Assembly (NCBI RefSeq): GCF_009856825.1
Contig: NZ_WVTD01000015.1
Location: 1-64,000 of the forward strand
Origin: Novosphingobium silvae
GTDB lineage: Bacteria; Pseudomonadota; Alphaproteobacteria; Sphingomonadales; Sphingomonadaceae
Direction: 5' to 3'
Length of the DNA stretch: 64,000 nt
The stretch's first letter is position 1. Each line of letters starts with the position of its first letter. Below are positions 9,642-19,010 of this stretch, one piece after another. The notes below the pieces were generated by a model. The model was not told the DNA's origin. It ran no database searches and was given only the letters and a program-made list of their open reading frames with translations. Both the position numbers and the translations under genes were made by a program.

Positions 9642-11936
9642 ATGGACGAGAACCTCCGCCGCGCGGCACTGGATTACCACTTCCTTCCGCGCCCCGGCAA
9701 GCTGGCCATCGAGCCTACCAAGCGCATGGTCAACCAGCGCGACCTCGCGCTCGCCTACTCGCCCGGCGTCGCTGCTCCTTGCGTCGAGATCGCGGCGGAC
9801 CCTGCCAAGGCGCTCGACTATACCGCGCGCGGCAACCTCGTGGCGGTGATCTCGAACGGCACCGCCGTGCTCGGCCTCGGCGCGATCGGGGCGCTTGCCT
9901 CCAAGCCGGTGATGGAAGGCAAGGCCGTCCTGTTCAAGAAGTTCGCCGACATCGACGTGTTCGACATCGAGGTGGACACCACCGATCCCGAGAAGTTCAT
10001 CGAGGCCGTGGCCCTGCTGGAGCCGACCTTCGGCGGCATCAACCTCGAGGACATCAAGGCGCCCGAGTGCTTCGCCATCGAGGCGGCGCTGAAGGAGCGC
10101 ATGAACATTCCGGTGTTCCACGACGACCAGCACGGGACCGCGATCGTCGTGGCGGCGGCAGTCACCAACGCGCTGGTGCTGCGCGGCATTCCGCTGTCCG
10201 AGGCGCGCCTCGTCACCTCCGGAGCGGGCGCGGCGGCGCTTGCATGCGTGGACCTGCTGGTGTCCATGGGTCTGCCGGTGGAGAACGTCACTCTCACCGA
10301 CAAGGACGGCGTCATCCACGCCGGGCGCGAGGGCATGCTGCCCAACATGGCCCGCTACGCCCGCGTTACGGACGCACGCTCGCTGCCCGAAGTGCTGCCG
10401 GGCGCCAACGTGTTCCTCGGCCTGTCGGCGCCGGGCGTGCTCAAGCCGGAATGGCTGCCGATGCTCGCTCCCAACCCGCTGATCTTCGCGCTTGCCAATC
10501 CCGAGCCGGAAATCCGCCCCGAGATCGCGCGCGAGGTGCGTCCCGACGCGATCATCGCTACAGGCCGCTCTGACTATCCGAACCAGGTCAACAACGTCCT
10601 GTGCTTCCCCTATATCTTCCGCGGCGCGCTCGACGTGGGCGCGACGCAGATCAACGAGGCGATGAAGGCCGCCGCCGCGCAGGCGATCGCCGGGCTCGCC
10701 CGCGTTCCCGCGCATGACAGCGTGGCGCAGGCATATGGCGGGCGGCGCCTTGTCTTCGGCCCCGAATACATCATACCCACCCCCTTCGATCCGCGGCTCA
10801 TCGCCGAGATCGCCGCGGCCGTGGCGCAGGCCGCGATGGAAAGCGGCGTCGCAACCCGCACCATCGACCTCGAGGAATACAAGCGCTCGCTCGCCAACGT
10901 GAACGCGCGCTCGGCACAGGTCATGCTGCCCGTGTTCCAGGCGGCACGCGGCGCGAACAAGCGCGTTGCCTATGGCGAGGGCGAGGACGACCGGGTGCTG
11001 CGCGCCGTGCAGGACGCGCTGCGCGAGGGCATGGTCCGCCCCACCCTCGTCGCGCGCCGCCGCATTCTGGAGCAGAAGCTCCCCGAACTCGGCCTGCAGT
11101 TCCAGCTCGACCGCGACGTCGACGTGGTCGATCCCGAAACCGATCATGGGCTGATGGAGGAACTGGCCAACGCTTACCGCGACGTCGCCGGGCGCAAGGG
11201 CGTGCCGGCAGCCGAAGTCATCCGCCATACCCACCGCCGCCCGACCGTGACCGCGGCGATGCTGCTGCGCACGGGCAAGGTGGATGCGGCGCTCGTAGGC
11301 GGCAATTCGGAATACTGGGGACAGATCGAGCATGTCCTTCGCATCATCGACCGTGCTCCCGGAGTGAACCGGGTCTATGCGCTTTCGGGCCTCATCCTCG
11401 ATGCCGGCGCGCTGTTCCTAACCGACACGCACATGGTGCCCGATCCCACGCCAGAGCAGGTCGCCGAAATGACCGTGCTTGCCGCCGATGCGGTCCGGCG
11501 CTTCGGGCTCGAGCCGAAAGTGGCGCTGCTCTCGCATTCAAACTTCGGCTCCTCGCATAGCCCCAGCGCGCGCAAGATGCGCTCGGCCGCCAAGCTGGTC
11601 TGCAAGGCCCGGCCCGACCTGCTGGTGGACGGCGAGATGCATGCCGACGCGGCGCTCAGCCAGGCACTGCGCGAAAAGCTCGTGCCCGACAGCCGCTTCC
11701 AGGGCGCGGCCAACCTTCTGGTCATGCCCAATCTCGATGCCGCGAACATCACGCTGACGGCGCTTTCCGCCTCGTCCAGTTCGCCCACCATCGGGCCGAT
11801 GCTGCTGGGTCTTTCGCAGCACATCCACGTGTTGACCCCCGGCGTCACCGCCCGCGGCATCCTCAACCTGACGAGCATCGCGGTCAGCGGCGTCGAGGAC
11901 GATGCTGCTGTGGGCATCGCGGTTCCCGCCGCCTGA
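9642..11936 (+). CDS. maeB: NADP-dependent malic enzyme with C-terminal phosphotransacetylase domain
   Basis: The enzyme decarboxylates malate to pyruvate, reducing NADP, and supplies pyruvate and NADPH during growth on C4 acids. Residues 1 to about 430 are the malic enzyme part ([11 protein letters not shown] near 40, [12 protein letters not shown] around 165, and a Rossmann segment [11 protein letters not shown] near 195). Residues from about 440 form a phosphate acetyl/butyryl-transferase-like domain, usually regulatory in these large MaeB proteins and not an active Pta. The 764-residue length is standard. AGGA about ten bases before the ATG is the likely ribosome site. It stands alone between the trehalose operon and an SDR gene. 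Confidence 0.94.
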   Translation: MDENLRRAALDYHFLPRPGKLAIEPTKRMVNQRDLALAYSPGVAAPCVEIAADPAKALDYTARGNLVAVISNGTAVLGLGAIGALASKPVMEGKAVLFKKFADIDVFDIEVDTTDPEKFIEAVALLEPTFGGINLEDIKAPECFAIEAALKERMNIPVFHDDQHGTAIVVAAAVTNALVLRGIPLSEARLVTSGAGAAALACVDLLVSMGLPVENVTLTDKDGVIHAGREGMLPNMARYARVTDARSLPEVLPGANVFLGLSAPGVLKPEWLPMLAPNPLIFALANPEPEIRPEIAREVRPDAIIATGRSDYPNQVNNVLCFPYIFRGALDVGATQINEAMKAAAAQAIAGLARVPAHDSVAQAYGGRRLVFGPEYIIPTPFDPRLIAEIAAAVAQAAMESGVATRTIDLEEYKRSLANVNARSAQVMLPVFQAARGANKRVAYGEGEDDRVLRAVQDALREGMVRPTLVARRRILEQKLPELGLQFQLDRDVDVVDPETDHGLMEELANAYRDVAGRKGVPAAEVIRHTHRRPTVTAAMLLRTGKVDAALVGGNSEYWGQIEHVLRIIDRAPGVNRVYALSGLILDAGALFLTDTHMVPDPTPEQVAEMTVLAADAVRRFGLEPKVALLSHSNFGSSHSPSARKMRSAAKLVCKARPDLLVDGEMHADAALSQALREKLVPDSRFQGAANLLVMPNLDAANITLTALSASSSSPTIGPMLLGLSQHIHVLTPGVTARGILNLTSIAVSGVEDDAAVGIAVPAA

Positions 11937-11943
11937 ACACTCA

Positions 11944-11970
11944 TGCCGGGGCGGCAGGGCTGTCCCGGCA
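11944..11970 (+). terminator. possible weak terminator hairpin after maeB
   Basis: TGCCGGG and CCCGGCA can pair around a GC-rich loop just after the maeB stop. Only AATT follows, so it is weak as an intrinsic terminator. Confidence 0.3.
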
Positions 11971-11996
11971 AATTCCCGTTACCAGGGTTAGCCCAA

Positions 11997-12022
11997 GGAA
12001 CCCCGGGTGTTTCCCATCGATT
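11997..12022 (+). promoter_or_regulatory. possible EcfG-type general stress promoter
   Basis: GGAAC (11997-12001) is followed after 16 bases by CGATT, close to the GGAAC-N16/17-CGTT pattern of alphaproteobacterial EcfG sigma factors. It sits about 60 bases before an SDR of a family often stress-induced. The -10 element does not match exactly. Confidence 0.3.
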
Positions 12023-12079
12023 GCAGGAGCCGTTGCTGGTGCCTCTGGCACCTTACGGATCCCCAACGAAGGAAACCCC

Positions 12080-12934
12080 ATGGACACCCTGAACACGCCC
12101 CTCCCGGAGCAGCAGCAGACGCCCCCGGGCACGACCGCGCAGATGGATCCCCGCCCCGACCACGGCGAGACCAGCTATCAGGGCCACGGCAGGCTCAAGG
12201 ACAAGAAGGCCATCATCACCGGCGGCGACAGCGGCATCGGCCGCGCGGTCGCCATCGCATTCGCGCGTGAAGGCGCGGACGTGCTGATCTCCTACCTCAA
12301 CGAGGAGGAGGACGCCCGCGACACTGCGCGCCTTGTCGAGGAAGCAGGACGCAAGGCGGTGCTCGTGCCCGGCGACATCGCCGACGCGGCCCACTGCCGC
12401 GCGATCGTCGAAAAGGCCGTATCGGAGCTTGGCGGGCTCGACATCCTCGTCAACAACGCGGCGCACCAGATGACGTTCGAGGACATCGTCGACATTCCCG
12501 ACGAGGAGTGGGACAAGACCTTCCGCACCAACATCCACGCGATGTTCTACCTCGCGAAAGCCGCCGTGCCGCACATGAAGAGCGGGGCGGCGATCATCAA
12601 CACCACCTCCGTCAACGCGGATATGCCCAAGCAGACGCTGCTTCCCTATGCGACCACCAAGGGCGCGATCCAGAACTTCACCGGCGGTCTGGCGCAGATG
12701 CTGATGCCCAAGGGTATCCGCGTGAACTGCGTCGCGCCGGGTCCGGTGTGGACGCCGCTGATCCCGGCCACGATGCCGCCCGAGCAGGTGAAGGAGTTCG
12801 GAGCGAGCTATCCCATCGGCCGCCCAGCCCAGCCCGGCGAACTCGCCCCGGCCTACGTCATGCTCGCCAGCGACGAGGCAAGCTACATCGCCGGCGCGAC
12901 TATCGCGGTAACCGGGGGCAAGCCCTTCATCTGA
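12080..12934 (+). CDS. SDR family oxidoreductase (YghA/YhdG-like)
   Basis: A 284-residue short-chain dehydrogenase of the extended N-terminus group found in stress regulons; its substrate is unknown. The first ~40 residues are polar and proline-rich and contain HGETSYQGHGRL, characteristic of this group. The cofactor motif GGDSGIGRAVA lies near residue 55, NNAAHQ near 138, the catalytic Ser/Tyr/Lys are in INTTSVN and YATTKGAI, and VAPGPVWTPLIPA follows. AAGGA lies seven bases before the ATG. It is monocistronic, with a hairpin after its stop. Confidence 0.85.
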   Translation: MDTLNTPLPEQQQTPPGTTAQMDPRPDHGETSYQGHGRLKDKKAIITGGDSGIGRAVAIAFAREGADVLISYLNEEEDARDTARLVEEAGRKAVLVPGDIADAAHCRAIVEKAVSELGGLDILVNNAAHQMTFEDIVDIPDEEWDKTFRTNIHAMFYLAKAAVPHMKSGAAIINTTSVNADMPKQTLLPYATTKGAIQNFTGGLAQMLMPKGIRVNCVAPGPVWTPLIPATMPPEQVKEFGASYPIGRPAQPGELAPAYVMLASDEASYIAGATIAVTGGKPFI

Positions 12935-12944
12935 TCCCGCCCCT

Positions 12945-12973
12945 GCCCGGCTCTCGGGCGTCGAGAGCCGGGC
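12945..12973 (+). terminator. terminator-like hairpin after the SDR gene
   Basis: GCCCGGCTCTC and GAGAGCCGGGC form a perfect 11-base-pair stem around a seven-base loop, ten bases after the stop. There is no long T-run (CTTGCGG follows), so termination efficiency is uncertain. Confidence 0.55.
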
Positions 12974-13078
12974 CTTGCGGCCATGGTGCCAACATAAGGC
13001 AAAGCCTTTGGCACAAGGCATTGCCACGATGCCGCAGGTCCCCTAAGCACCGTTGTCTCCGCGACATTTGGGACACGC

Positions 13079-14755
13079 ATGATAGCCGGCATCGACAAAG
13101 CCAAGACAGGCATCGAAGGCTTTGACGACATTACCATGGGAGGGTTGCCACAGGGCCGCCCGACACTCGTCTGCGGGTCGGCCGGCTGCGGCAAGACGTT
13201 GTTCGCCTCCACGTTCCTGGTCAATGGCGCGCGCGAAGGGGAACCCGGCGTCTTCGTGACGTTCGAGGAGCGGCCCCGCGACATCGTCGCCAACGTGGCC
13301 TCGCTCGGCTTCGAACTCGACGCGCTGATCGAGCAAGGCCTTGTCGCGATCGAGCATATCGCCATCGAGCCTTCCGAGCTTGCCGAGGTGGGCGACTATG
13401 ATCTCGAAGGACTGTTCCTGCGCCTGGAACTGGCGATCGACGAAGTGGGCGCAAAGCGCATCGTGCTCGACACGATCGAGAGCCTGTTCTCCGCGTTCCA
13501 GAACCCCGCGATCCGGCGGGCCGAAATCCGCCGCCTGTTCGACTGGCTAAAGGAAAAGGGCCTTACCGCCGTCATCACCGGCGAGCGGGGCGATGGCACG
13601 CTGACCCGGCAGGGGCTTGAGGAATACGTTTCCGACTGCGTGATCCTGCTCGACCACCGGGTGCACAACCAGATCTCCACCCGCCGCATGCGCATCGTCA
13701 AGTACCGCGGCACCGCGCACGGCACCAACGAATACCCCTTCCTCATCGGCGAGGACGGCTTCAGCGTCCTGCCGGTCAGTTCGCTCGGCCTTGCCCATCA
13801 GGTTTTCGAGGAGCGGGTGCCAAGCGGCATTCCCGATCTCGACGCCATGCTTTCCGGCGGCGGCTTCCATCGCGGCAGCAGCGTGCTGCTTTCGGGCGTG
13901 GCGGGCGCGGGCAAGAGTTCGGTGGCGATGTGCTTCATCGATGCCGCCTGCGCGCGGGGCGAGCGGGCGCTCTGCTTCTCGTTCGAGGAATCCTCCGAGC
14001 AGATCGCGCGCAACATGCGCTCCATCGGGCTCGACGTGAACCGCTGGCTGGAGGAAGGGCTTCTGCGCTGCGTCTCGGCGCGGCCCACGTTCTATAGCCT
14101 GGAGATGCACCTCGCGATCATGGTTCGCGAGATCGCCCGGTTCCGCCCTTCGGTGGTGGTTCTCGACCCGATCTCGGCGTTCCTCGACAGCGGCGAACAG
14201 CTTGAGGTGCAGGCCATGCTGCTGCGCATGGTGGACTATCTCAAGTCCCACGGCATCACCGGCATCTTCACGCACCTTGCCCACGACCAGCGGATGGCGA
14301 AGACCGACGCCGGGCTCTCTTCCCTCATGGACGCGTGGCTGCTGCTCCTCAATCGCGAGGTCAACGGCGAGTTCAACCGCGAGCTCTACCTGCTGAAAGC
14401 GCGCGGCATGGCGCATTCGAACCAGGTGCGCGAGTTCGTCATGAGCGACCACGGTATCCGGCTGATCGAGCCTTATCTGGGCGAGAACGGGGCGCTCACC
14501 GGCTCCGCGCGCCGCTTCGCCGAAGCCCAGGCCCGCCGCGAAGAGAGCGAGCGTCGCCACCAGGTATCTGTCCTACAGGACGAGGTGTCGCAGCGCCGCC
14601 GCCGCGCCGAGGTCGAGATCGAGGCCTTGCAGGCCCAACTGGCGGCAGACGATGCCGAACTCCAGCGGCTGATGAAAGCCGAGCAGGACTACCGCAACCA
14701 GGCAGCCAACGACCTCGCGGAACTAGCGGCCGGCCGAAACGCTTCAAAGGCATGA
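13079..14755 (+). CDS. kaiC: KaiC-family ATPase, two-domain
   Basis: This is a double-RecA protein related to the cyanobacterial clock ATPase/kinase KaiC. Domain CI (about 1-235) has a Walker A GSAGCGKT and the catalytic pair in TFEERPRD. Domain CII (about 245-490) has SGVAGAGKSS and FEESSEQI. In CII the segment DAGLSSLMDAW aligns by eye with the KaiC phosphorylation loop, so a Ser-Ser pair replaces the Ser-Thr pair of Synechococcus. After about residue 475 comes a charged coiled-coil tail (ARREESERRHQ onward) in place of the KaiA-binding tail. The protein has 558 residues, about 40 more than KaiC1. Its TGA overlaps the kaiB ATG. A role in timing or stress signalling is inference; homologues of this type occur outside cyanobacteria without KaiA. 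Confidence 0.88.
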   Translation: MIAGIDKAKTGIEGFDDITMGGLPQGRPTLVCGSAGCGKTLFASTFLVNGAREGEPGVFVTFEERPRDIVANVASLGFELDALIEQGLVAIEHIAIEPSELAEVGDYDLEGLFLRLELAIDEVGAKRIVLDTIESLFSAFQNPAIRRAEIRRLFDWLKEKGLTAVITGERGDGTLTRQGLEEYVSDCVILLDHRVHNQISTRRMRIVKYRGTAHGTNEYPFLIGEDGFSVLPVSSLGLAHQVFEERVPSGIPDLDAMLSGGGFHRGSSVLLSGVAGAGKSSVAMCFIDAACARGERALCFSFEESSEQIARNMRSIGLDVNRWLEEGLLRCVSARPTFYSLEMHLAIMVREIARFRPSVVVLDPISAFLDSGEQLEVQAMLLRMVDYLKSHGITGIFTHLAHDQRMAKTDAGLSSLMDAWLLLLNREVNGEFNRELYLLKARGMAHSNQVREFVMSDHGIRLIEPYLGENGALTGSARRFAEAQARREESERRHQVSVLQDEVSQRRRRAEVEIEALQAQLAADDAELQRLMKAEQDYRNQAANDLAELAAGRNASKA

Positions 14756-15039
14756 TCATGGACAAGCCGACCGAACTTACTCTCTATATCGCGGGGCAGA
14801 CCCCCAAGTCGGTGGCGGCGATCCGCAATCTCGAGCGGATCTGCGCGGAGCATCTCGACGCGAACTTCGTGGTCAAGGTCGTCGACCTGAAAGAGAACCC
14901 GAAGCTCGCGCGCGAACACAATATCGTGGCGATACCTACGCTGGTTCGCCAGCTTCCCGTCCCCATCCAGAAGATCATCGGCGATCTTTCCGATACCGAG
15001 AAGGTGCTCGTCCACCTGCAGCTCGGCGACGCCGCATGA
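14752..15039 (+). CDS. kaiB: KaiB-like thioredoxin-fold protein
   Basis: A 95-residue KaiB homologue: LTLYIAGQTPKSVAAIRNLE is the KaiB start, followed by VVKVVDLKENPKLAREHNIV and IPTLVRQLPVPIQKIIGDLS, which contains the conserved cis-proline-type TLV and P-x-P region. KaiB binds the CI ring of KaiC and can recruit partner kinases. The ATG at 14752 overlaps the kaiC stop (ATGA), with an alternative ATG at 14758. Its own TGA overlaps the kinase ATG in the same way, so kaiC, kaiB and the kinase are translationally coupled. It is short and easily missed. Confidence 0.9.
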   Translation: MIMDKPTELTLYIAGQTPKSVAAIRNLERICAEHLDANFVVKVVDLKENPKLAREHNIVAIPTLVRQLPVPIQKIIGDLSDTEKVLVHLQLGDAA

Positions 15040-16505
15040 GCGACGGCGCGGCGCTCTCCACCCTGTCGGTGGATGAACTGCGCCGCCGGTTGACCGAAGC
15101 CGAGGACACGCTGCGGGCGATCCGTGAAGGAGAGGCCGACGCGGTCGTGGTCCGCAGCGAGGACGAGGACACCGTCTTCGCACTGGCGGGCGGCCAGGAC
15201 AGCTACCGTGCGATCATGGAAGCGATGGACATCGGCGCCGTCGCTCTCGACGAGCAGGAGCGCGTGCTCTACGCCAACGCGGCGTTCTGCACCCTGCTGG
15301 GATGCGGCCCCGGCGCTCTTCAGCGCGACGGTCTGTTCACGCGTCTGTCGTCGGCTTCCACGGCGATCGTTCGCGAAACTATTGCACAAGCGCGCAACGG
15401 TCGACATCAGACGCAGTTCGTAGAGGCGTACGACGGCGGCGAACGGCACCTGATGGTCACTGCTGCGCCGCTGCCGCTGGCGTTCGGCACGGGATGCGCT
15501 CTCACCTTCAGCGATGTCACGGCACGCGTGAAGGCGGCTGCGGCCGAAGAGTCGGAGCGCATCGGACAAGCCGTGATCGCTTCGGCCAACGAAGCCGTGG
15601 TCGTGTGCGACCCTACCGGGCTCATCATCAATGCGAACGCGGCGCTCGCCTCCATCATCGAGGGCGATCCTATCGGCCGCCGCTTCGAGGAGGCGCTCCG
15701 CCTCTCCTTCCCCATCGGCAGCGCGGTGATGCACCCCGACGACCTGGTGATGATGGCCTGCGAGGGCACCGCCATAAAGGGCCTCGAAGCGTCTGCACCC
15801 TTTGCCGATCCTCCCAAGGATCTCCTCGTCAGCGTGGCGCCGCTCAGGCTTTCGGGCGAGACGATCGGCGGATGCGTCGTCACGCTCATCGACATGTCCG
15901 AGCGCAAGGCCGTTGAAAAGCGCCAGATGCTGCTGATGCACGAGCTGGACCATCGGGTTAAGAACACGCTGACGATGGTGCTGTCCATCTGCGGGCGCAC
16001 GCTTGCCGGATCCAGCGGTCTGGAGGACTTTCGAGAGCGCTTCACCCGGCGGATCCAGGCCCTTGCTGCCACGCACAACCTGCTGGCCGACGCATCATGG
16101 GCCGGGATCGACCTGACCGCCCTGATCCGCTCGGAACTGGCGCCCTACCTCTCGCCCACAGGCCCGCGCCTCGAACTCAGCCGGCTGGACCGTCCCGTCA
16201 CCCCCGATGTCGCCATCGCGTTCGGGCTGGTGATCCACGAACTGTCGACCAACGCGGTGAAATACGGCGCTCTTTCTCGCGAGACCGGGTGCGTCTCCGT
16301 CAGCGGCCGCCCGCTCCCGGACGCATTGTACGAGATCACCTGGACCGAAAGCGGAGGTCCGCCTGTGTCCATTCCTACCCGACATGGCTTTGGCCAGACC
16401 CTCATCACGCGCAGCCTTGCGCGGGGCGGCGGCACCGGTGCGACGGTCGAGTTCGCCCCGGGCGGCGTGGTATGCCGGATGGTGATCCCGATCCAGGCGG
16501 ACTGA
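15036..16505 (+). CDS. PAS-domain sensor histidine kinase, HWE family
   Basis: A 489-residue soluble kinase with no membrane segment. A short helical start is followed by a PAS domain (about 45-165) and a second PAS-like domain (about 175-285). The HWE dimerisation/phosphoacceptor motif HELDHRVKN follows, with H306, then IQALAATHNLLA. The ATPase domain has the N-box VIHELSTNAVKYGAL and the W-x-E feature WTESGG that define the HWE family, common in alphaproteobacterial general stress signalling. It overlaps kaiB by four bases, so it is probably the output or input partner of this KaiB/KaiC pair. No response regulator gene is adjacent. Confidence 0.88.
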   Translation: MSDGAALSTLSVDELRRRLTEAEDTLRAIREGEADAVVVRSEDEDTVFALAGGQDSYRAIMEAMDIGAVALDEQERVLYANAAFCTLLGCGPGALQRDGLFTRLSSASTAIVRETIAQARNGRHQTQFVEAYDGGERHLMVTAAPLPLAFGTGCALTFSDVTARVKAAAAEESERIGQAVIASANEAVVVCDPTGLIINANAALASIIEGDPIGRRFEEALRLSFPIGSAVMHPDDLVMMACEGTAIKGLEASAPFADPPKDLLVSVAPLRLSGETIGGCVVTLIDMSERKAVEKRQMLLMHELDHRVKNTLTMVLSICGRTLAGSSGLEDFRERFTRRIQALAATHNLLADASWAGIDLTALIRSELAPYLSPTGPRLELSRLDRPVTPDVAIAFGLVIHELSTNAVKYGALSRETGCVSVSGRPLPDALYEITWTESGGPPVSIPTRHGFGQTLITRSLARGGGTGATVEFAPGGVVCRMVIPIQAD

Positions 16506-16609
16506 GCGCCCCGCGCCCATTCTCCTAAGCAAACCCTTATACCTTCGGAACATTCCGGCGCCTGTCTCATTGACACAGCGCCATTCATGAATGTTTCTGG
16601 AGTGTAACG

Positions 16610-19000
16610 ATGGGATCGCCAAGCCTTCAGCCGGGGAGGCGTCCGCTGCCGCCCCTTGTCGTCGGTGTCGTCATCGCCGCGATCGGCGTTGTCCTTGCCG
16701 TCGGCGGCGCGTGGCTCGCAGCGCTTGGCGGTTCGGCCTACTACGTGCTGACGGGCGTCGCGATGATCGCGTCGGGCGTCCTTCTGTTCAGGCGCAATAT
16801 CCTGGGCGGATGGCTCTACTGCGCGATCTTCGTGCTGACGGTGATCTGGGCGCTCGCGGAAGTCGGCGCGAACCCGTGGGCGCTGGTGCCCCGGATAATC
16901 GCGCCGCTGGTGCTGCTGCTTGCGGTCCTGCTCGTCATGCCGCTGCTGACGGTCCATCCGCTTCGCTGGAAACTGGGCCTTGGCGCGGGTGCCTCCGCGA
17001 TCGTCCTTACCGCCGTCGCCGGGCTCATCTTCGCGCGCATGGCCGATACGGGGCCGCAAGGCCCGCTTCCTCCATTGCGCTTCGAAATGGGGGATCCCTC
17101 GCTTGCCAGCGTGGGTGACGACTGGCCAGCCTATGGCGGGACCGATGCTGCGCGCAGGTTCTCTCCGCTGGGGCAGATCACGCCCGCAAACGTGAAGAAC
17201 CTGAAGCGCGCCTGGCTCATCCACACCGGCGACCTGCCTTCCGACGCAAAGATCCGCAAGACTTACGGCGGCGAGAATACGCCGCTTAAGGTTGGCGACA
17301 CCCTTTACGTCTGCACGCCGAAGAACATCGTCCTTGCCCTTGACCCAGCCACGGGCAAGCGCAAGTGGCGGTTCGACCCCGTCGTTTCGGACGATGCGAT
17401 CCCCTACACCGCCGCCTGTCGCGGGGTGACATACTACGCCGTCCCGGGTGCACCGGCCAACCAGCCATGCGCCACGCGCATCATCTACGGTACGCTGGAT
17501 GCACGCCTCTTCGCGCTCGACGCACGCACCGGCCGGCGCTGCGCCGCTTTCGGCAACAACGGCGAAGTCGATACCAAGGTCGGCATGGGCGATACTCCGC
17601 CGGGCTACGTCTCGATCAACTCGCCGCCCACCATCGTGCGCGGGGTGGTCGTGACCGGCCATCAGGTTCTGGACGGCCAGGATCGCTGGGCACCCTCGGG
17701 CGTGATCAGGGGCTATGACGCAGCCACCGGCAAGCTGCGCTGGGCATGGGACATGATGCACCCCGACTGGAACGGTTACCCGCCGCCCGGGCAGACCTGG
17801 GCGCGCGGCACCCCGAACATGTGGACCATCGCCAGCGGCGACGAGCAGCTTGGCCTGGTCTACCTGCCGATGGGCAACGCGGCGGCCGACTATTATTCCA
17901 GCTTGCGCCGCCCGCAGGAGAGGGAATTCGCCACCTCCCTCGTCGCGCTGGACGTGACCACCGGCAAGCCGCGCTGGAAGTTCCAGGCCGTGCGCGACGA
18001 TGTGTGGGACTACGATTTCGGTGCGCAGGCGACACTGGTGGACTTTCGCGGAACGCCGGCGCTGGTACTGCCCTCAAAGCAGGGTGACATCTATGTGCTC
18101 GACCGCAGGAACGGCCGGCCGCTCACGCCCGTGGGCAGGATCAAGGCTCCGGGCGGCGGCGTGGAGCCGGAACAGCGTGCGCCCATGCAGCGCGTGTCGC
18201 TCTGGCATACGCTTCGCAAGCCCGAGCTTACCGAGCGCGACATGTGGGGAATGTCTCCCATCGATCAGATGGTCTGCCGCATCCAGTTCCGGCGGGCGAG
18301 CTACAAGGGCTTCTTCACTCCGCCCGAGAGCGACCGCCGCTCGATCGAGTATCCGGGCTACAACGGCGGCACTGACTGGGGCGGCATCGCGGTCGACCCG
18401 CGACGCGGGATAATCGTGGCGAACTACAACGACATGCCAAACTACGTTCGCCTCGTCCCGCGCGAGGAAGCGAACCGCAAGGGATGGACGCCAAGGGACC
18501 AGGCACGCGGCGAGATCGGCGGTGCCGAGGGGGCGGGCGATCCCCAGGCGCACACGCCCTATGCGATCGATGTCAATGCCGGGTGGCGCCTGCCGTTCAC
18601 CGGCATGCTGTGCAAGCAGCCTCCCTATGGCGGCATCCGCGCCATCGACATGTCGACTGGCCGCACGATCTGGGACAAGCCGTTCGGCGAGGCGAGGACC
18701 AACGGACCGTTCGGCATCCCTTCCATGCTGCCCTGGACCATCGGCACGCCCAACAATGGCGGCGCAGTGGTGACGGCGGGAGGCGTGATCTTCATCGCCG
18801 CGGCGACCGACAACCTAATCCGGGCGATCGATTTGAGGACGGGCAAGGTCCTGTGGAAGGACGTGTTGCCATCGGGCGGGCAGGCCACCCCGATGACCTA
18901 CATGATCAACGGCAAGCAGTATCTGGTGATCGCGCCGGGGGGCCACCACTTCATGGAGACCCCGATCGGCGACGAAGTGATCGCCTACGCCCTTCCCTGA
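16610..19000 (+). CDS. gcd: membrane-bound PQQ-dependent glucose dehydrogenase
   Basis: Gcd oxidises glucose (and other aldoses) to the lactone on the periplasmic side and passes electrons to ubiquinone. Five membrane segments fill residues 15-150, followed by a periplasmic eight-bladed PQQ propeller: WPAYGGTDAARRFSPL near 167, GENTPLKVGDTLYVCTP, the tryptophan-docking type motif DDVWDYDFGAQ, GGTDWGGIAVD, and a C-terminal PGGHHFMETPIGD. At 796 residues it is full length. Upstream is a perfect palindrome CGGAA-CA-TTCCG (16546-16557), a possible regulator site. No pqq genes are in the window, so the cofactor must be made elsewhere. It pairs logically with the gluconate uptake genes at 36419-39044. 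Confidence 0.94.
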   Translation: MGSPSLQPGRRPLPPLVVGVVIAAIGVVLAVGGAWLAALGGSAYYVLTGVAMIASGVLLFRRNILGGWLYCAIFVLTVIWALAEVGANPWALVPRIIAPLVLLLAVLLVMPLLTVHPLRWKLGLGAGASAIVLTAVAGLIFARMADTGPQGPLPPLRFEMGDPSLASVGDDWPAYGGTDAARRFSPLGQITPANVKNLKRAWLIHTGDLPSDAKIRKTYGGENTPLKVGDTLYVCTPKNIVLALDPATGKRKWRFDPVVSDDAIPYTAACRGVTYYAVPGAPANQPCATRIIYGTLDARLFALDARTGRRCAAFGNNGEVDTKVGMGDTPPGYVSINSPPTIVRGVVVTGHQVLDGQDRWAPSGVIRGYDAATGKLRWAWDMMHPDWNGYPPPGQTWARGTPNMWTIASGDEQLGLVYLPMGNAAADYYSSLRRPQEREFATSLVALDVTTGKPRWKFQAVRDDVWDYDFGAQATLVDFRGTPALVLPSKQGDIYVLDRRNGRPLTPVGRIKAPGGGVEPEQRAPMQRVSLWHTLRKPELTERDMWGMSPIDQMVCRIQFRRASYKGFFTPPESDRRSIEYPGYNGGTDWGGIAVDPRRGIIVANYNDMPNYVRLVPREEANRKGWTPRDQARGEIGGAEGAGDPQAHTPYAIDVNAGWRLPFTGMLCKQPPYGGIRAIDMSTGRTIWDKPFGEARTNGPFGIPSMLPWTIGTPNNGGAVVTAGGVIFIAAATDNLIRAIDLRTGKVLWKDVLPSGGQATPMTYMINGKQYLVIAPGGHHFMETPIGDEVIAYALP

Positions 19001-19010
19001 GGAGGGAAGA

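Noticed and set aside
13079-16505. A full circadian oscillator of cyanobacterial type
   Set aside because: KaiA is absent and the KaiC tail differs, so sustained oscillation cannot be claimed from sequence.
16546-16570. GGAAC before gcd as an EcfG promoter
   Set aside because: No CGTT-like element at 16-17 bases; the bases form a GGAA-TTCC palindrome instead.
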